Assembly: GCA_023399095.1 (NCBI GenBank)
Contig: JAEWQS010000004.1
Coordinates: 1 to 59,821 of the forward strand
Source: Bacillota bacterium
GTDB lineage: Bacteria > Bacillota > Clostridia > Christensenellales > SZUA-584
Length of the DNA: 59,821 nt
Direction of reading: 5' to 3'
This document shows positions 40,423 to 48,033 of this stretch, piece after piece. A program made the position numbers and the translations under genes. Within the stretch, counting starts at the first letter, position 1. Every line of letters starts with the position of its first letter. Under the pieces are notes generated by a model. That model saw nothing but the letters and a program-made list of their open reading frames with translations, ran no database searches and was not told the origin of the DNA.

Positions 40423-40836
40423 TTACATCATGTCCTTGAGCATCTCGTACAATCTGGGGACAACACGCTTTATTGAATAAGGCTTAAAGCTTTTATCCAC
40501 AAACACATGATCCGTCTGTCCTGTGGCGATCAGTTTGGCACCCTTTTCACATAAGATTTCATACGAGAACTTCACTTTTACAGAGCTTAAATCTGCCACG
40601 GATACCCTGACGGTCAGTACGTCATTGTAATAGGCCGGATGAAAATAGCGGCACATATCGGAAATGGGTGCGAGAAAATAGCCGATGTCTTCCACTTCTC
40701 TATAACTTAACCCGCATTGCTTGATAATTTCTTCGAGCCCGATGTCAAACCAGTCTAGATAATGGGCATGATGCGCAAGCCCCTGCCTGCCTACTTCAGA
40801 ATATCTCACACGGATCTTGCATTCAACCGTCTTCAT
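40423..40836 (-). CDS. 4-hydroxybenzoyl-CoA thioesterase-family (hotdog) protein with altered active site
   Basis: 137 aa from ATG 40836 (GGAGG 5 nt away). The YbgC/4HBT-type hotdog pattern is clear: VRYSEVGRQGLAHHAHYLDWFD, then PISDMCRYFHPAYYNDVLTV. In active members the first motif reads E-T-D-x-x-G and its Asp is catalytic; here it is E-V-G-R-Q-G, so that Asp is absent. It may be a weak or binding-only thioesterase, or use another residue. It is the last gene of the dnaE-mtrB operon. Confidence 0.83.
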   Translation of the reverse strand: MKTVECKIRVRYSEVGRQGLAHHAHYLDWFDIGLEEIIKQCGLSYREVEDIGYFLAPISDMCRYFHPAYYNDVLTVRVSVADLSSVKVKFSYEILCEKGAKLIATGQTDHVFVDKSFKPYSIKRVVPRLYEMLKDMM

Positions 40837-40856
40837 ACAGACCTCCAAAAAAATAT

Positions 40857-41054
40857 TTAAAAACCCTTCTCAATAAGTATTTCTCTGGCCGCGTCAGACT
40901 CGGACTCCAATACCAAAATCTCATAAGTATCGCTGCTGCGTTTTGTTTTGGACGAGACATTACGAATCTTTACAAGTATGCCTTCAGATTCCAACCCTTT
41001 TTGCATCGTCTGCGCCATTTTCTGAGAGCTGGCCATTCCCACTACTATCCACAT
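40857..41054 (-). CDS. Small DUF2007-like protein
   Basis: 65 aa with GAGGAG before ATG 41054. The pattern of a strand, a helix (ASSQKMAQTMQKGLESEGI), a strand (VKIRNVS), a strand (YEILVLESES) and a helix (DAAREILIEKGF) matches the small DUF2007 / putative signal-transducing domain. It is found as a free small protein next to TRAP here. Function unknown. Confidence 0.65.
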   Translation of the reverse strand: MWIVVGMASSQKMAQTMQKGLESEGILVKIRNVSSKTKRSSDTYEILVLESESDAAREILIEKGF

Positions 41055-41068
41055 AGGCGACTCCTCTT

Positions 41069-41308
41069 TTACGTTTCGGATTTGCCCGAATAAACGATAC
41101 CGTACGCGGTATTGACCTGTGCCTTGCCTCTGATTTTGACAGCCGATGTATTCTCTGTGAACTGCGCAATCATGACTTCTCCGTCGTCCAGCTTCTCCGT
41201 ATGGTGGAACCGTGTGTCGCGGCCGCGCGTCATGCCAATGATATTGACGCCGTCCTCCAATGCTTTTATCACGATATATTCCTGATTAAATTTGTTTTCA
41301 GTGTCCAT
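41069..41308 (-). CDS. mtrB: trp RNA-binding attenuation protein (TRAP)
   Basis: 79 aa from ATG 41308 (GGTGG 5 nt away). It aligns closely with Bacillus MtrB: EYIVIKALEDGVNIIGMTRG, RFHHTEKLDDGEVMIAQFTE and TSAVKIRGKAQVNTAYG. The Lys, Lys and Arg that contact GAG/UAG repeats (in TEKLD and VKIRG) and the Thr residues of the tryptophan pocket are kept. TRAP is an 11-mer ring that, with tryptophan, wraps trp leader RNA and represses it. No trp genes are near: it is downstream of dnaE, by 63 nt, in the same direction, and not beside folE as in Bacillus. Confidence 0.92.
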   Translation of the reverse strand: MDTENKFNQEYIVIKALEDGVNIIGMTRGRDTRFHHTEKLDDGEVMIAQFTENTSAVKIRGKAQVNTAYGIVYSGKSET

Positions 41309-41371
41309 TTGTTCCACCCCGCTTTGTTTAGTCATATATTAGCATAATCTTTCTTCCTCTTCAATACGGAA

Positions 41372-44300
41372 TCATCCCAGCACGACGTTGTCTTTGCCGT
41401 ATGCTGCTTCCAGAGTATGAATCAGTGCGTCAGTAAGCGTGACACCCAAAGCACCGCTGGTCTTGATCTTCTTGCCCGTCTTTTCGAACAAAACCGATAC
41501 GCATTCCTCGCCGGGCGAGGTTTTGAGTATCTGTTTTAATTTAACCTTATCGTCCCCCATATCTTGGGGAACACGCACAAACAGCTTTTTACCCGCGTAC
41601 TTTTCATCTCTGACCACAAAAGGCTTGATCTCATCGACAAGCAGCTGCGGGGCTTCACCCTCACGGATGTCCACCTTACCCGTCACATACACAATCGCAT
41701 CGTCCACGAGCAGGTTCTCTACCTTCTGAAAAGCGCCGGGGAAAACCACAAGCTCGATTGTGCCGTAAAGGTCTTCCAGCAGCGCATTCGCCATCATCTT
41801 TTTTAGCTTCGTGGATCGTTTCCTGATGCCGCTGATGATCCCGATCAGTTCCACGTTCCGCGATTCAAAATAACGTGCGGAATCCACATCATCTGTCGCC
41901 GATAATATTTTGTATATATTGATATCCCGGTTTTCCAGCGTCTTCTTGTATCTGTCAAGCGGATGCCCGGACAGATACACACCGGTCGCCAGCTTTTCTA
42001 TTGCAAGCAGCTTTTCTTTGGAATACTCGGCGATATCCTCAAAGTCGTCAGCATCCCCCGCTTCTTGACCCGGCATCGCGTCAAACAGCGACATCTGGCC
42101 TTCTACATTTCTGCGTTTGGCATCCTGAGCTGTTTTGAGGACGCGCTCACACACGGCAGCCAGCTGAGAGCGCTTAAGACCAAGGCTGTCGAAGCAGCCC
42201 GCAAATATCATGCCTTCAAGCATCTTACGGTTAATTATACCCGCTGTGCGGTTAATGAAACCGCGAAAGCTCGTATAGTCGCCGTTTTCGCGTTCCGTCA
42301 CGATATCCTCAGCGGCGCGCCCCACGTCACGAATGGCCGCAAATCCAAAACGAATGCCGCCGTTTTCAGGCGTAAACAAAAACTGCGATCTATTGATATC
42401 CGGCCCGAATACGCGAATGCCGCAGCCGACACAGTACTGAATGTATGCGGATATCTTATCCGGCGTGCCGATGAAGCTGTTGAGCAGCGCCGTCAAATAT
42501 TCCACCTTATAATAATATTTCAGATAGGCTGTATAATATGCGATCACCGCATACGCACACGCATGAGATTTATTGAACGCGTATTCCGCGAAGTCCATCA
42601 TCTGCGAAAATATCGTTTCCGCAATATGCGCGGGCACGCCTCTTTTCACCGCGCCCTCCACGCCGCTTTCTGCATCGCCGTTTATAAATATACGGCGCTC
42701 CTTTTCCATCACGTCCTTTTTCTTTTTGCTCATCGCGCGGCGCACTAGATCGCTGCGGCCCATGGAATAGCCCGCGAGATCACGCACGATTTCCATCACC
42801 TGTTCCTGATACACCATGCAGCCATACGTCTCGGCGAGTATGCGTTTCAATCTGGGGTGCAGATAGTTCACCTTTTCGGGATGGCTTTTTGAATCAAGAT
42901 ATGTCGGGATTTCGTCCATCGGGCCGGGCCGGTACAGCGATATGCCCACCATGATATCTCCAAGGCTTGTGGCTTTAAGGCGCTGCATAAGATTGCGCAT
43001 TCCTGCGCTTTCCAGTTGAAATACACCGTCCGTATCACCCGAAGCGATCAATTCATAGACGTTTTTGTCATCATATTTGAGCTTGCTCAAATCAAGCTTT
43101 TCGCCGCGCGTCTTTTCAATGATAGCCAGCGTGTGGCGGATCACCGTGAGGTTTCTCAGTCCCAAAAAATCCATCTTTAAAAGGCCGAGGCTTTCCAGCG
43201 TGCCCATCGGGAACTGCGTGATGACGCTGCCGTCACGCGGGTTGATCTGAAGCGGTACGTATTCCGTGATGGGCTGGCGGGATATAACGACGCCCGCCGC
43301 ATGTGTGGACGCATGGCGCGGTATGCCCTCGAGCTTCATTGCCGTGTCCAGCAGCTCCTTAATCTCAGGCTTGGTGTGATATTCCATCATGAGGCGCGGG
43401 TTTTCGTTCATTGCGCGTTTTATTGTCATCTTGAGCGCAAAAGGCACCATTTTAGCAATTCTGTCTGCGTCGGCAAGCGGCAGCTTTATCGCGCGTGCCA
43501 CGTCGCGGATCACCTGCTTGGCACCCAGCGTGCCGAAAGTGATAATCTGGGCAACCTTATCCTCACCATATTTTTTCACCACATAGTCAATGACTTCCTG
43601 ACGGCGCTCGATGCAAAAATCGATGTCGATATCCGGCATGCTGATGCGCTCGGGGTTTAAAAACCGCTCAAACAGCAGCGAATATTCAATTGGGTCAACA
43701 TCCGTGATACGCAGCACAAAGGCGACAAGGCTGCCCGCCGCACTACCGCGCCCCGGCCCCACCATAATGCCGTTGTCCCGCGCGTATTTGATAAAATCCC
43801 AAACAATAAGGAAATAATCCGTGAAACCCATGTTCTTGATAACGCCAAGCTCATAATCGATCCGCTGCTTAAGCGCATCAGTGACGGTCTCATAGCGCTC
43901 TTGCAGCCCCGCCGCGCAGACTTTCTTTAAATAATCGTCGTGGTCTTCCTCGTTTGGCACCGCAAACACGGGCAAATGGCGCGCGGAAAAATCCATCGCG
44001 ACATTGCATTTATCCGCAATGAGTTTCGTATTGCTGATGGCTTCGGGCGCATGAGCAAACAGCTTGTCCATCTCCTCCGCGCTCTTGATATAGAACTCAT
44101 CCGTGCCAAAGCGCATCCGATCTGTATCATCCACAAAAGAACGCGTCTGTATGCAAAGCAATATGTCCTGTGCCTGCGCATCTTCCCTATTTGTATAATG
44201 TACATCGTTGGTAGCGACAAGTGGTATGGAAAGTTCACGTCCCATATTGATCAACGCGGCATTCACCTGTTTTTGTTCGGGCAGGAAATGATCCTGCAGC

Positions 44301-44812
44301 TCCAGATAAAAATCTTCGCCAAACATATCGTGCAGTCGCTTGGCAAGCCTTTGCGCCCCTTCAATATCGCCCGCCATGATCATGCGAGGTATGTCGCCCG
44401 CAAGACAGGCCGAGAGGCAAACTAGCCCCTGCTTGTTTTGTGCCAGCACATCATAGTCAATGCGCGGCTTATGGTAAAACCCCTGTGTAAAGCCGGTTGA
44501 TGAAAGACGCATAAGGTTCTGATAGCCTTCATTGTCTTTGGCGAGCAATACAAGATGCGAATATTCCTTCATTTCCTTGGTTTTGTCTTTTAAGCTGCCA
44601 GGCGCCACATACACCTCGCAACCGATGATTGGTTTAATGCCGGTATCTATCGCTTTGCGATAGAAATCAACCACACCGTAAAGCACACCGTGATCGGTTA
44701 TCGCGATACTTGACATGTTGAGTTCGGCCGCGCGCGAAACGACATCACCGATGCGTGCCGCACCGTCGAGCAAGCTGTATTCCGTATGAAGATGAAGATG
44801 TGTAAAATCCAT
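41372..44812 (-). CDS. dnaE: DNA polymerase III alpha subunit (DnaE)
   Basis: Replicative family C polymerase, 1146 aa, DnaE1-like length. The N-terminal PHP domain (FTHLHLHTEYSLLDGAAR, AITDHGVLYG) is followed by the polymerase core with catalytic Asp in MPDIDIDFCIERR, then the HASTHAAGVVIS and RPGPMDEIPTYL segments, tandem HhH (~residues 800-900), and an OB fold (~960-1060, VELIGIISGIRKRSTKLKKM). The GGGAGG site lies 6 nt before ATG 44812. A MITE-like element sits just upstream of that site, within the probable 5' UTR. Confidence 0.97.
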   Translation of the reverse strand: MDFTHLHLHTEYSLLDGAARIGDVVSRAAELNMSSIAITDHGVLYGVVDFYRKAIDTGIKPIIGCEVYVAPGSLKDKTKEMKEYSHLVLLAKDNEGYQNLMRLSSTGFTQGFYHKPRIDYDVLAQNKQGLVCLSACLAGDIPRMIMAGDIEGAQRLAKRLHDMFGEDFYLELQDHFLPEQKQVNAALINMGRELSIPLVATNDVHYTNREDAQAQDILLCIQTRSFVDDTDRMRFGTDEFYIKSAEEMDKLFAHAPEAISNTKLIADKCNVAMDFSARHLPVFAVPNEEDHDDYLKKVCAAGLQERYETVTDALKQRIDYELGVIKNMGFTDYFLIVWDFIKYARDNGIMVGPGRGSAAGSLVAFVLRITDVDPIEYSLLFERFLNPERISMPDIDIDFCIERRQEVIDYVVKKYGEDKVAQIITFGTLGAKQVIRDVARAIKLPLADADRIAKMVPFALKMTIKRAMNENPRLMMEYHTKPEIKELLDTAMKLEGIPRHASTHAAGVVISRQPITEYVPLQINPRDGSVITQFPMGTLESLGLLKMDFLGLRNLTVIRHTLAIIEKTRGEKLDLSKLKYDDKNVYELIASGDTDGVFQLESAGMRNLMQRLKATSLGDIMVGISLYRPGPMDEIPTYLDSKSHPEKVNYLHPRLKRILAETYGCMVYQEQVMEIVRDLAGYSMGRSDLVRRAMSKKKKDVMEKERRIFINGDAESGVEGAVKRGVPAHIAETIFSQMMDFAEYAFNKSHACAYAVIAYYTAYLKYYYKVEYLTALLNSFIGTPDKISAYIQYCVGCGIRVFGPDINRSQFLFTPENGGIRFGFAAIRDVGRAAEDIVTERENGDYTSFRGFINRTAGIINRKMLEGMIFAGCFDSLGLKRSQLAAVCERVLKTAQDAKRRNVEGQMSLFDAMPGQEAGDADDFEDIAEYSKEKLLAIEKLATGVYLSGHPLDRYKKTLENRDINIYKILSATDDVDSARYFESRNVELIGIISGIRKRSTKLKKMMANALLEDLYGTIELVVFPGAFQKVENLLVDDAIVYVTGKVDIREGEAPQLLVDEIKPFVVRDEKYAGKKLFVRVPQDMGDDKVKLKQILKTSPGEECVSVLFEKTGKKIKTSGALGVTLTDALIHTLEAAYGKDNVVLG

Positions 44813-44826
44813 ATGTGCCTCCCGTA

Positions 44827-44989
44827 GGGAAGAACTGATTAAATGAGGAATGTTGGTTTAGAGAGCTGGTTTTGCGGGCTGCAAGGAGCGAAATCGAAGA
44901 AATAGCAGCGCTATTTTGAAATTTCAGCGACAAAGCAGAGTGCAAAATCTGGCCGAACAGACAGCGTTCCGAATTAATCAGTTGTTCCC
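44827..44989. mobile_element. 163-bp MITE-like element in the dnaE leader
   Basis: 16-bp terminal inverted repeats (GGGAAGAACTGATTAA at 44827-44842 and its complement at 44974-44989) match at 15 of 16 bases. Similarity of the two halves extends inward imperfectly (for example GGTTTTGCGGGCTGC versus GATTTTGCACTCTGC). TA flanks both ends (44825-44826 and 44990-44991), as for a TA target duplication of IS630/Tc1-type elements. No transposase is inside. The rest of the 44813-45122 gap holds the dnaE promoter and the ABC-operon start. Confidence 0.68.
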
Positions 44990-44993
44990 TAAT

Positions 44994-45022
44994 ATGATAC
45001 CTTAAATAACAAAATGATTCAA
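44994..45022 (-). promoter_or_regulatory. Putative dnaE promoter
   Basis: On the minus strand TTGAAT (45017-45022) and TATCAT (44994-44999) are separated by 17 nt. Transcription would begin at about 44988, that is, at the end of the MITE-like element, and run through it into dnaE. Confidence 0.65.
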
Positions 45023-45122
45023 CGTTCCGGTCTTGTCATATATCACACAAATACAAATAGGTGCGCGAACAATCAGACATGTGTTATAATCGGGTCAATA
45101 AAAAACTTCGGGGTGCGTCATT

Positions 45123-45884
45123 TTGTTACAAAAGAAAATGGACAATCGCTTAAACCGCGCTATAAAAACCATACTGATTACGCTGTTTTGGCTGGCTGTC
45201 TGGCAGGTGGCCTCAATGATCGTGAACAAACCGCTGTATATGCCATCGCCCATAGAGACGTTCTCGTCCCTGGGCGGCCTTATTTTCACGCAGGGTTTCT
45301 GGCTTAGCGTGGGCTTCACGTTTTACCGTGTTGTGCTGGGCCTTATCATCTCATTCATTCTCGGCATCCTCCTTGCGTTTCTCGCATCAAAAATCGGTGT
45401 TCTGGAAAGCCTGCTGCGGCCACTGATGGCCGCGGTGAAATCGACCCCCGTGATGTCTGTGATCGTTCTGGCGCTCGTGTGGTTTTCGTCGTCGTTTGTG
45501 CCTATTTTTTCTTGCATACTGCTCTGCTTGCCCATTTTTTACACCAATACGTTGTCCGGCATTCGTTCGGTTGATAAAAATCTGTTCGAAATGGCATCAA
45601 TATTTAAAGTGAAGCACCGCCGCGTCATACAGGAAATTGTGATACCGTCCGTACTGCCGCATATCTATTCGGCACTCGCGGTATGCCTTGGTTTCGCATG
45701 GAAGTCCGTGGTGGCCGCCGAGGTGCTCTCCAGCCCGAAGTATTCGATGGGCTTCAAGCTTTACGCGACCAAGCTATATCTTGATACGCCCGCGCTGTTC
45801 GCATGGACGCTAACCATCATTGTGATAAGCCTGTTTGTGGAAAAAGGCTTAAAACGCATACTTCCGGGAGGCAATGCACTATGA
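45123..45884 (+). CDS. ABC transporter permease (NitT/TauT/SsuC type)
   Basis: 253 aa with about six membrane helices. The EAA loop is IVIPSVLPHIYSALAVCLGFAWKSV, and STPVMSVIVLALVWF is typical of the SsuC/TauC/ThiX branch. TTG 45123 lies 7 nt from GGGGTG; ATG 45138 is an alternative. It overlaps the ATPase gene by 4 nt. The substrate could be a sulfonate, nitrate, thiamine precursor or similar small molecule; no binding protein gene is adjacent, which is unusual for this family. Confidence 0.9.
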   Translation: MLQKKMDNRLNRAIKTILITLFWLAVWQVASMIVNKPLYMPSPIETFSSLGGLIFTQGFWLSVGFTFYRVVLGLIISFILGILLAFLASKIGVLESLLRPLMAAVKSTPVMSVIVLALVWFSSSFVPIFSCILLCLPIFYTNTLSGIRSVDKNLFEMASIFKVKHRRVIQEIVIPSVLPHIYSALAVCLGFAWKSVVAAEVLSSPKYSMGFKLYATKLYLDTPALFAWTLTIIVISLFVEKGLKRILPGGNAL

Positions 45885-46498
45885 GCATACGCATTGAATC
45901 TCTATCAAAAAAATTCGGTGATCAAATTCTTTTTGACAGTGTTAATCTTGAAATCAAAGAAGGCGGCATCACTGCGTTGATTGGCGGCAGCGGCTGCGGC
46001 AAAACAACGCTTCTGCGTATGATCTGCGGTCTCGATAAGGATTACTCAGGCCGAATCTTTGGTGTACCCGATCAAATTTCTTTTTTGTTTCAAGAAGACC
46101 GGCTTTTGCCATGGTACAATGTCAGAAAAAATATTGAGTTTGTGCTAAAAGATGTGATGGATAAAGAGCCGATGGCAACGGCGGTTTCACAGATCATTAA
46201 AGACGTGCAGCTTGATGGGCATGAGAATAAGCTGCCCTCCGAATTGTCCGGCGGCATGCAGCGCCGTGTGGCAATGGCACGCGCGTTCTGCTATCCCGCA
46301 GGTCTGTTGCTCATGGATGAGCCGTTCAAGGGTTTTGATTTAAAGCTTAACCTAGAGTTGATCGCGTTGCTCCAAGATCTTTATGCAAACTCCGGCAAAA
46401 CCGTGATACTTGTCGCGCATGAAACGGAGCTGATTCAGCGGCTCAAAAATTGCAGCGTAATTGACGTAGAAGCCTTCAGTATCGCTAAACGTCATTAA
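45881..46498 (+). CDS. ABC transporter ATPase (NitT/TauT/SsuB type)
   Basis: 205 aa from ATG 45881 (GGGAGG 9 nt away), overlapping the permease stop. Walker A is IGGSGCGKTTLLRMICG, the signature is LSGGMQRRVAMARA and Walker B is LLLMDEPFKGFD, with switch His in ILVAHETELI. The Q-loop is SFLFQEDRLLPW, the usual form in NitT/TauT ATPases. It is short, lacking the usual C-terminal tail. The gene ends overlapping a convergent phosphoesterase by 4 nt. Confidence 0.94.
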   Translation: MSIRIESLSKKFGDQILFDSVNLEIKEGGITALIGGSGCGKTTLLRMICGLDKDYSGRIFGVPDQISFLFQEDRLLPWYNVRKNIEFVLKDVMDKEPMATAVSQIIKDVQLDGHENKLPSELSGGMQRRVAMARAFCYPAGLLLMDEPFKGFDLKLNLELIALLQDLYANSGKTVILVAHETELIQRLKNCSVIDVEAFSIAKRH

Positions 46499-47313
46499 CC
46501 GTGCCACAGCGTGATGACCACAAGCTCAGGACGATTAAACAGCCTCAGCGGAAAGCCGCTGTTGCCGAGCCCCCGGCTCACTACCATACCTGTTGACCCC
46601 TTCTTATATAACCCGCTCGTATACTTTGGGAAAACGCCTTGATGAGGCGCATAAAGACCGCCGATGAGCGGCAGCCGGAACTGACCTCCGTGTGCGTGAC
46701 CTGTCAATACGAGATCGAATCCTATATTCGCGTATAAATCCATTTTCTCGGGACGGTGGGAAAGCAGCAACCGAAAGCCATCCGGACTCTCCCGCCGCAA
46801 GCCCTTAAGCTTACGCATATAATCCTTTTCTGTCTTAAAGAATTCATAATCCTTTACGCCGACCAATGTGATTTTTGCGCCATTCCTCGTAATATCTGTG
46901 CAAGCGTTACCCGCAACAAAAACGCCGCACGCTTTAAGTCTCGCGGAAAGCTTCTCATAAACCCCCGCCGATTTTTCATGATTGCCCGGCACATAATACA
47001 CAGGCGCGGTTCGGACAGCCGTTGAAACAAGCTTTAAAGCTGCGGTTGTCCCTCCCCTGCGTTTATCGATAATATCTCCGGTTATTGCGATAATATCGGG
47101 TTTTGCGTCATTGATAAATTCGATGATTTTTGTTTGACCGGCTACGAAGCATTTGTTATGCAAATCGGATATATGAAGAATTTTATAGCCGTTGAATTCT
47201 TCTGGTACACTTTTGCCTGTGTAATTGATTTGTGTGACGACAATGCCGTTATTCTGCCATCTGCAAAACGCAGCGAGCAAAGAGAAGCCGGCCAGAACAG
47301 CCAAGAATATCAT
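46495..47313 (-). CDS. Membrane-anchored metallophosphoesterase (YkuE/YaeI-like)
   Basis: 272 aa with one N-terminal membrane helix or signal (MIFLAVLAGFSLLAAF). Metal-binding motifs ISDLHNKCF, GDIIDKR, PGNHEKSAG, LSHRPE and TGHAHGGQF are complete. Relatives such as YkuE act at the membrane or wall, some on UDP-2,3-diacylglucosamine-like or lipid phosphates. The substrate here is unknown. It is monocistronic and converges on the ABC ATPase gene. Confidence 0.88.
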   Translation of the reverse strand: MIFLAVLAGFSLLAAFCRWQNNGIVVTQINYTGKSVPEEFNGYKILHISDLHNKCFVAGQTKIIEFINDAKPDIIAITGDIIDKRRGGTTAALKLVSTAVRTAPVYYVPGNHEKSAGVYEKLSARLKACGVFVAGNACTDITRNGAKITLVGVKDYEFFKTEKDYMRKLKGLRRESPDGFRLLLSHRPEKMDLYANIGFDLVLTGHAHGGQFRLPLIGGLYAPHQGVFPKYTSGLYKKGSTGMVVSRGLGNSGFPLRLFNRPELVVITLWHG

Positions 47314-47408
47314 ACATAACCTTTCAAATTCTTTTTAAGAATGACCAATCATTCTATATGTCCTAAGACAATCTTATGAGTTAAAAGACATAAAATAGTC
47401 TTTATATA

Positions 47409-47436
47409 AAAAGCCCCCGATTGATCGGGGGCTTTT
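47409..47436. terminator. Intrinsic terminator downstream of csp
   Basis: AAAAGCCCCCGAT pairs perfectly with ATCGGGGGCTTTT around a 2-nt loop. It has T-rich flanks on both strands and sits between csp and the phosphoesterase promoter region. Confidence 0.9.
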
Positions 47437-47474
47437 CGTCCTCGGGTCTTAAGCCCGTTTCAGGCAATGAAAGA

Positions 47475-47687
47475 CTATAGAGGCTGGACGTTAGCTGCAC
47501 GCAGCTTCCGGCTGTCTTTGGGGTCATTTTCAACATCAAATGTGACTTTCTGACCTTCAGCAAGTGTTTTAAAGCCGCTTGAAGAAATGCTTGAGAAATG
47601 CACAAACACATCGTCGCCGCCTTCATCGTTGGATATAAATCCGTATCCTTTGCTCTCATTAAACCATTTTACTGTACCTTTATACAT
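47475..47687 (-). CDS. Cold-shock protein (Csp)
   Basis: 70 aa single cold-shock domain that binds single-stranded RNA and DNA. RNP1 is KGYGFIS and RNP2 is VFVHFSSI. GTVKWFNESKGYGFI is the hallmark start. ATG 47687 has GGAGG 8 nt upstream; the longer open frame is not protein-like. A TATAAT (near 47710) lies close upstream in the minus direction. Confidence 0.95.
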   Translation of the reverse strand: MYKGTVKWFNESKGYGFISNDEGGDDVFVHFSSISSSGFKTLAEGQKVTFDVENDPKDSRKLRAANVQPL

Positions 47688-47876
47688 CAAAGATACCTCC
47701 CTCGTTTTTATTATATCCCGTCCTGCAAAAAAAACACATGCATTTATCAACCATGCAACGAACACATGACTGACAAATACATGTGAATCAATTCGTACAT
47801 TCTGAAATAACAATTATAGATTATCAAAGCGCGAGATTTTTTTCAAGCACTTTTTTTTTAGAGTGTTTCAAATATT

Positions 47877-47905
47877 TTGATTTTTTTTATTTTTTAAGGT
47901 ATAAT
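47877..47905 (+). promoter_or_regulatory. Sigma-A-type promoter of the c-di-GMP gene pair
   Basis: TTGATT (47877-47882) and TATAAT (47900-47905) are 17 nt apart. The RNA would have a ~120-nt leader before 48034. In the 47688-48033 gap I see this promoter, csp upstream sequence and no gene; no c-di-GMP riboswitch core was recognised. Confidence 0.72.
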
Positions 47906-48033
47906 TTTTCTATTACGATGAAATTTAACTTTTTTCGCCATCCAAAAGTGGAGACGACTGGTATTTAGCTCCTTTGTCGCTGTAAAATGAATGATTATTA
48001 ACACTCAATTTGAATTAAAAAGCGGAGCTGGCT

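Noticed and set aside
44745..44945. 66-aa minus-strand open frame overlapping the dnaE start and the MITE
   Set aside because: Formed by the dnaE 5' end in another frame plus the inverted-repeat element; no support as a gene.
47911..48033. c-di-GMP riboswitch in the leader of the cyclase gene
   Set aside because: No conserved core of class I or II riboswitches could be recognised in the ~120-nt leader.
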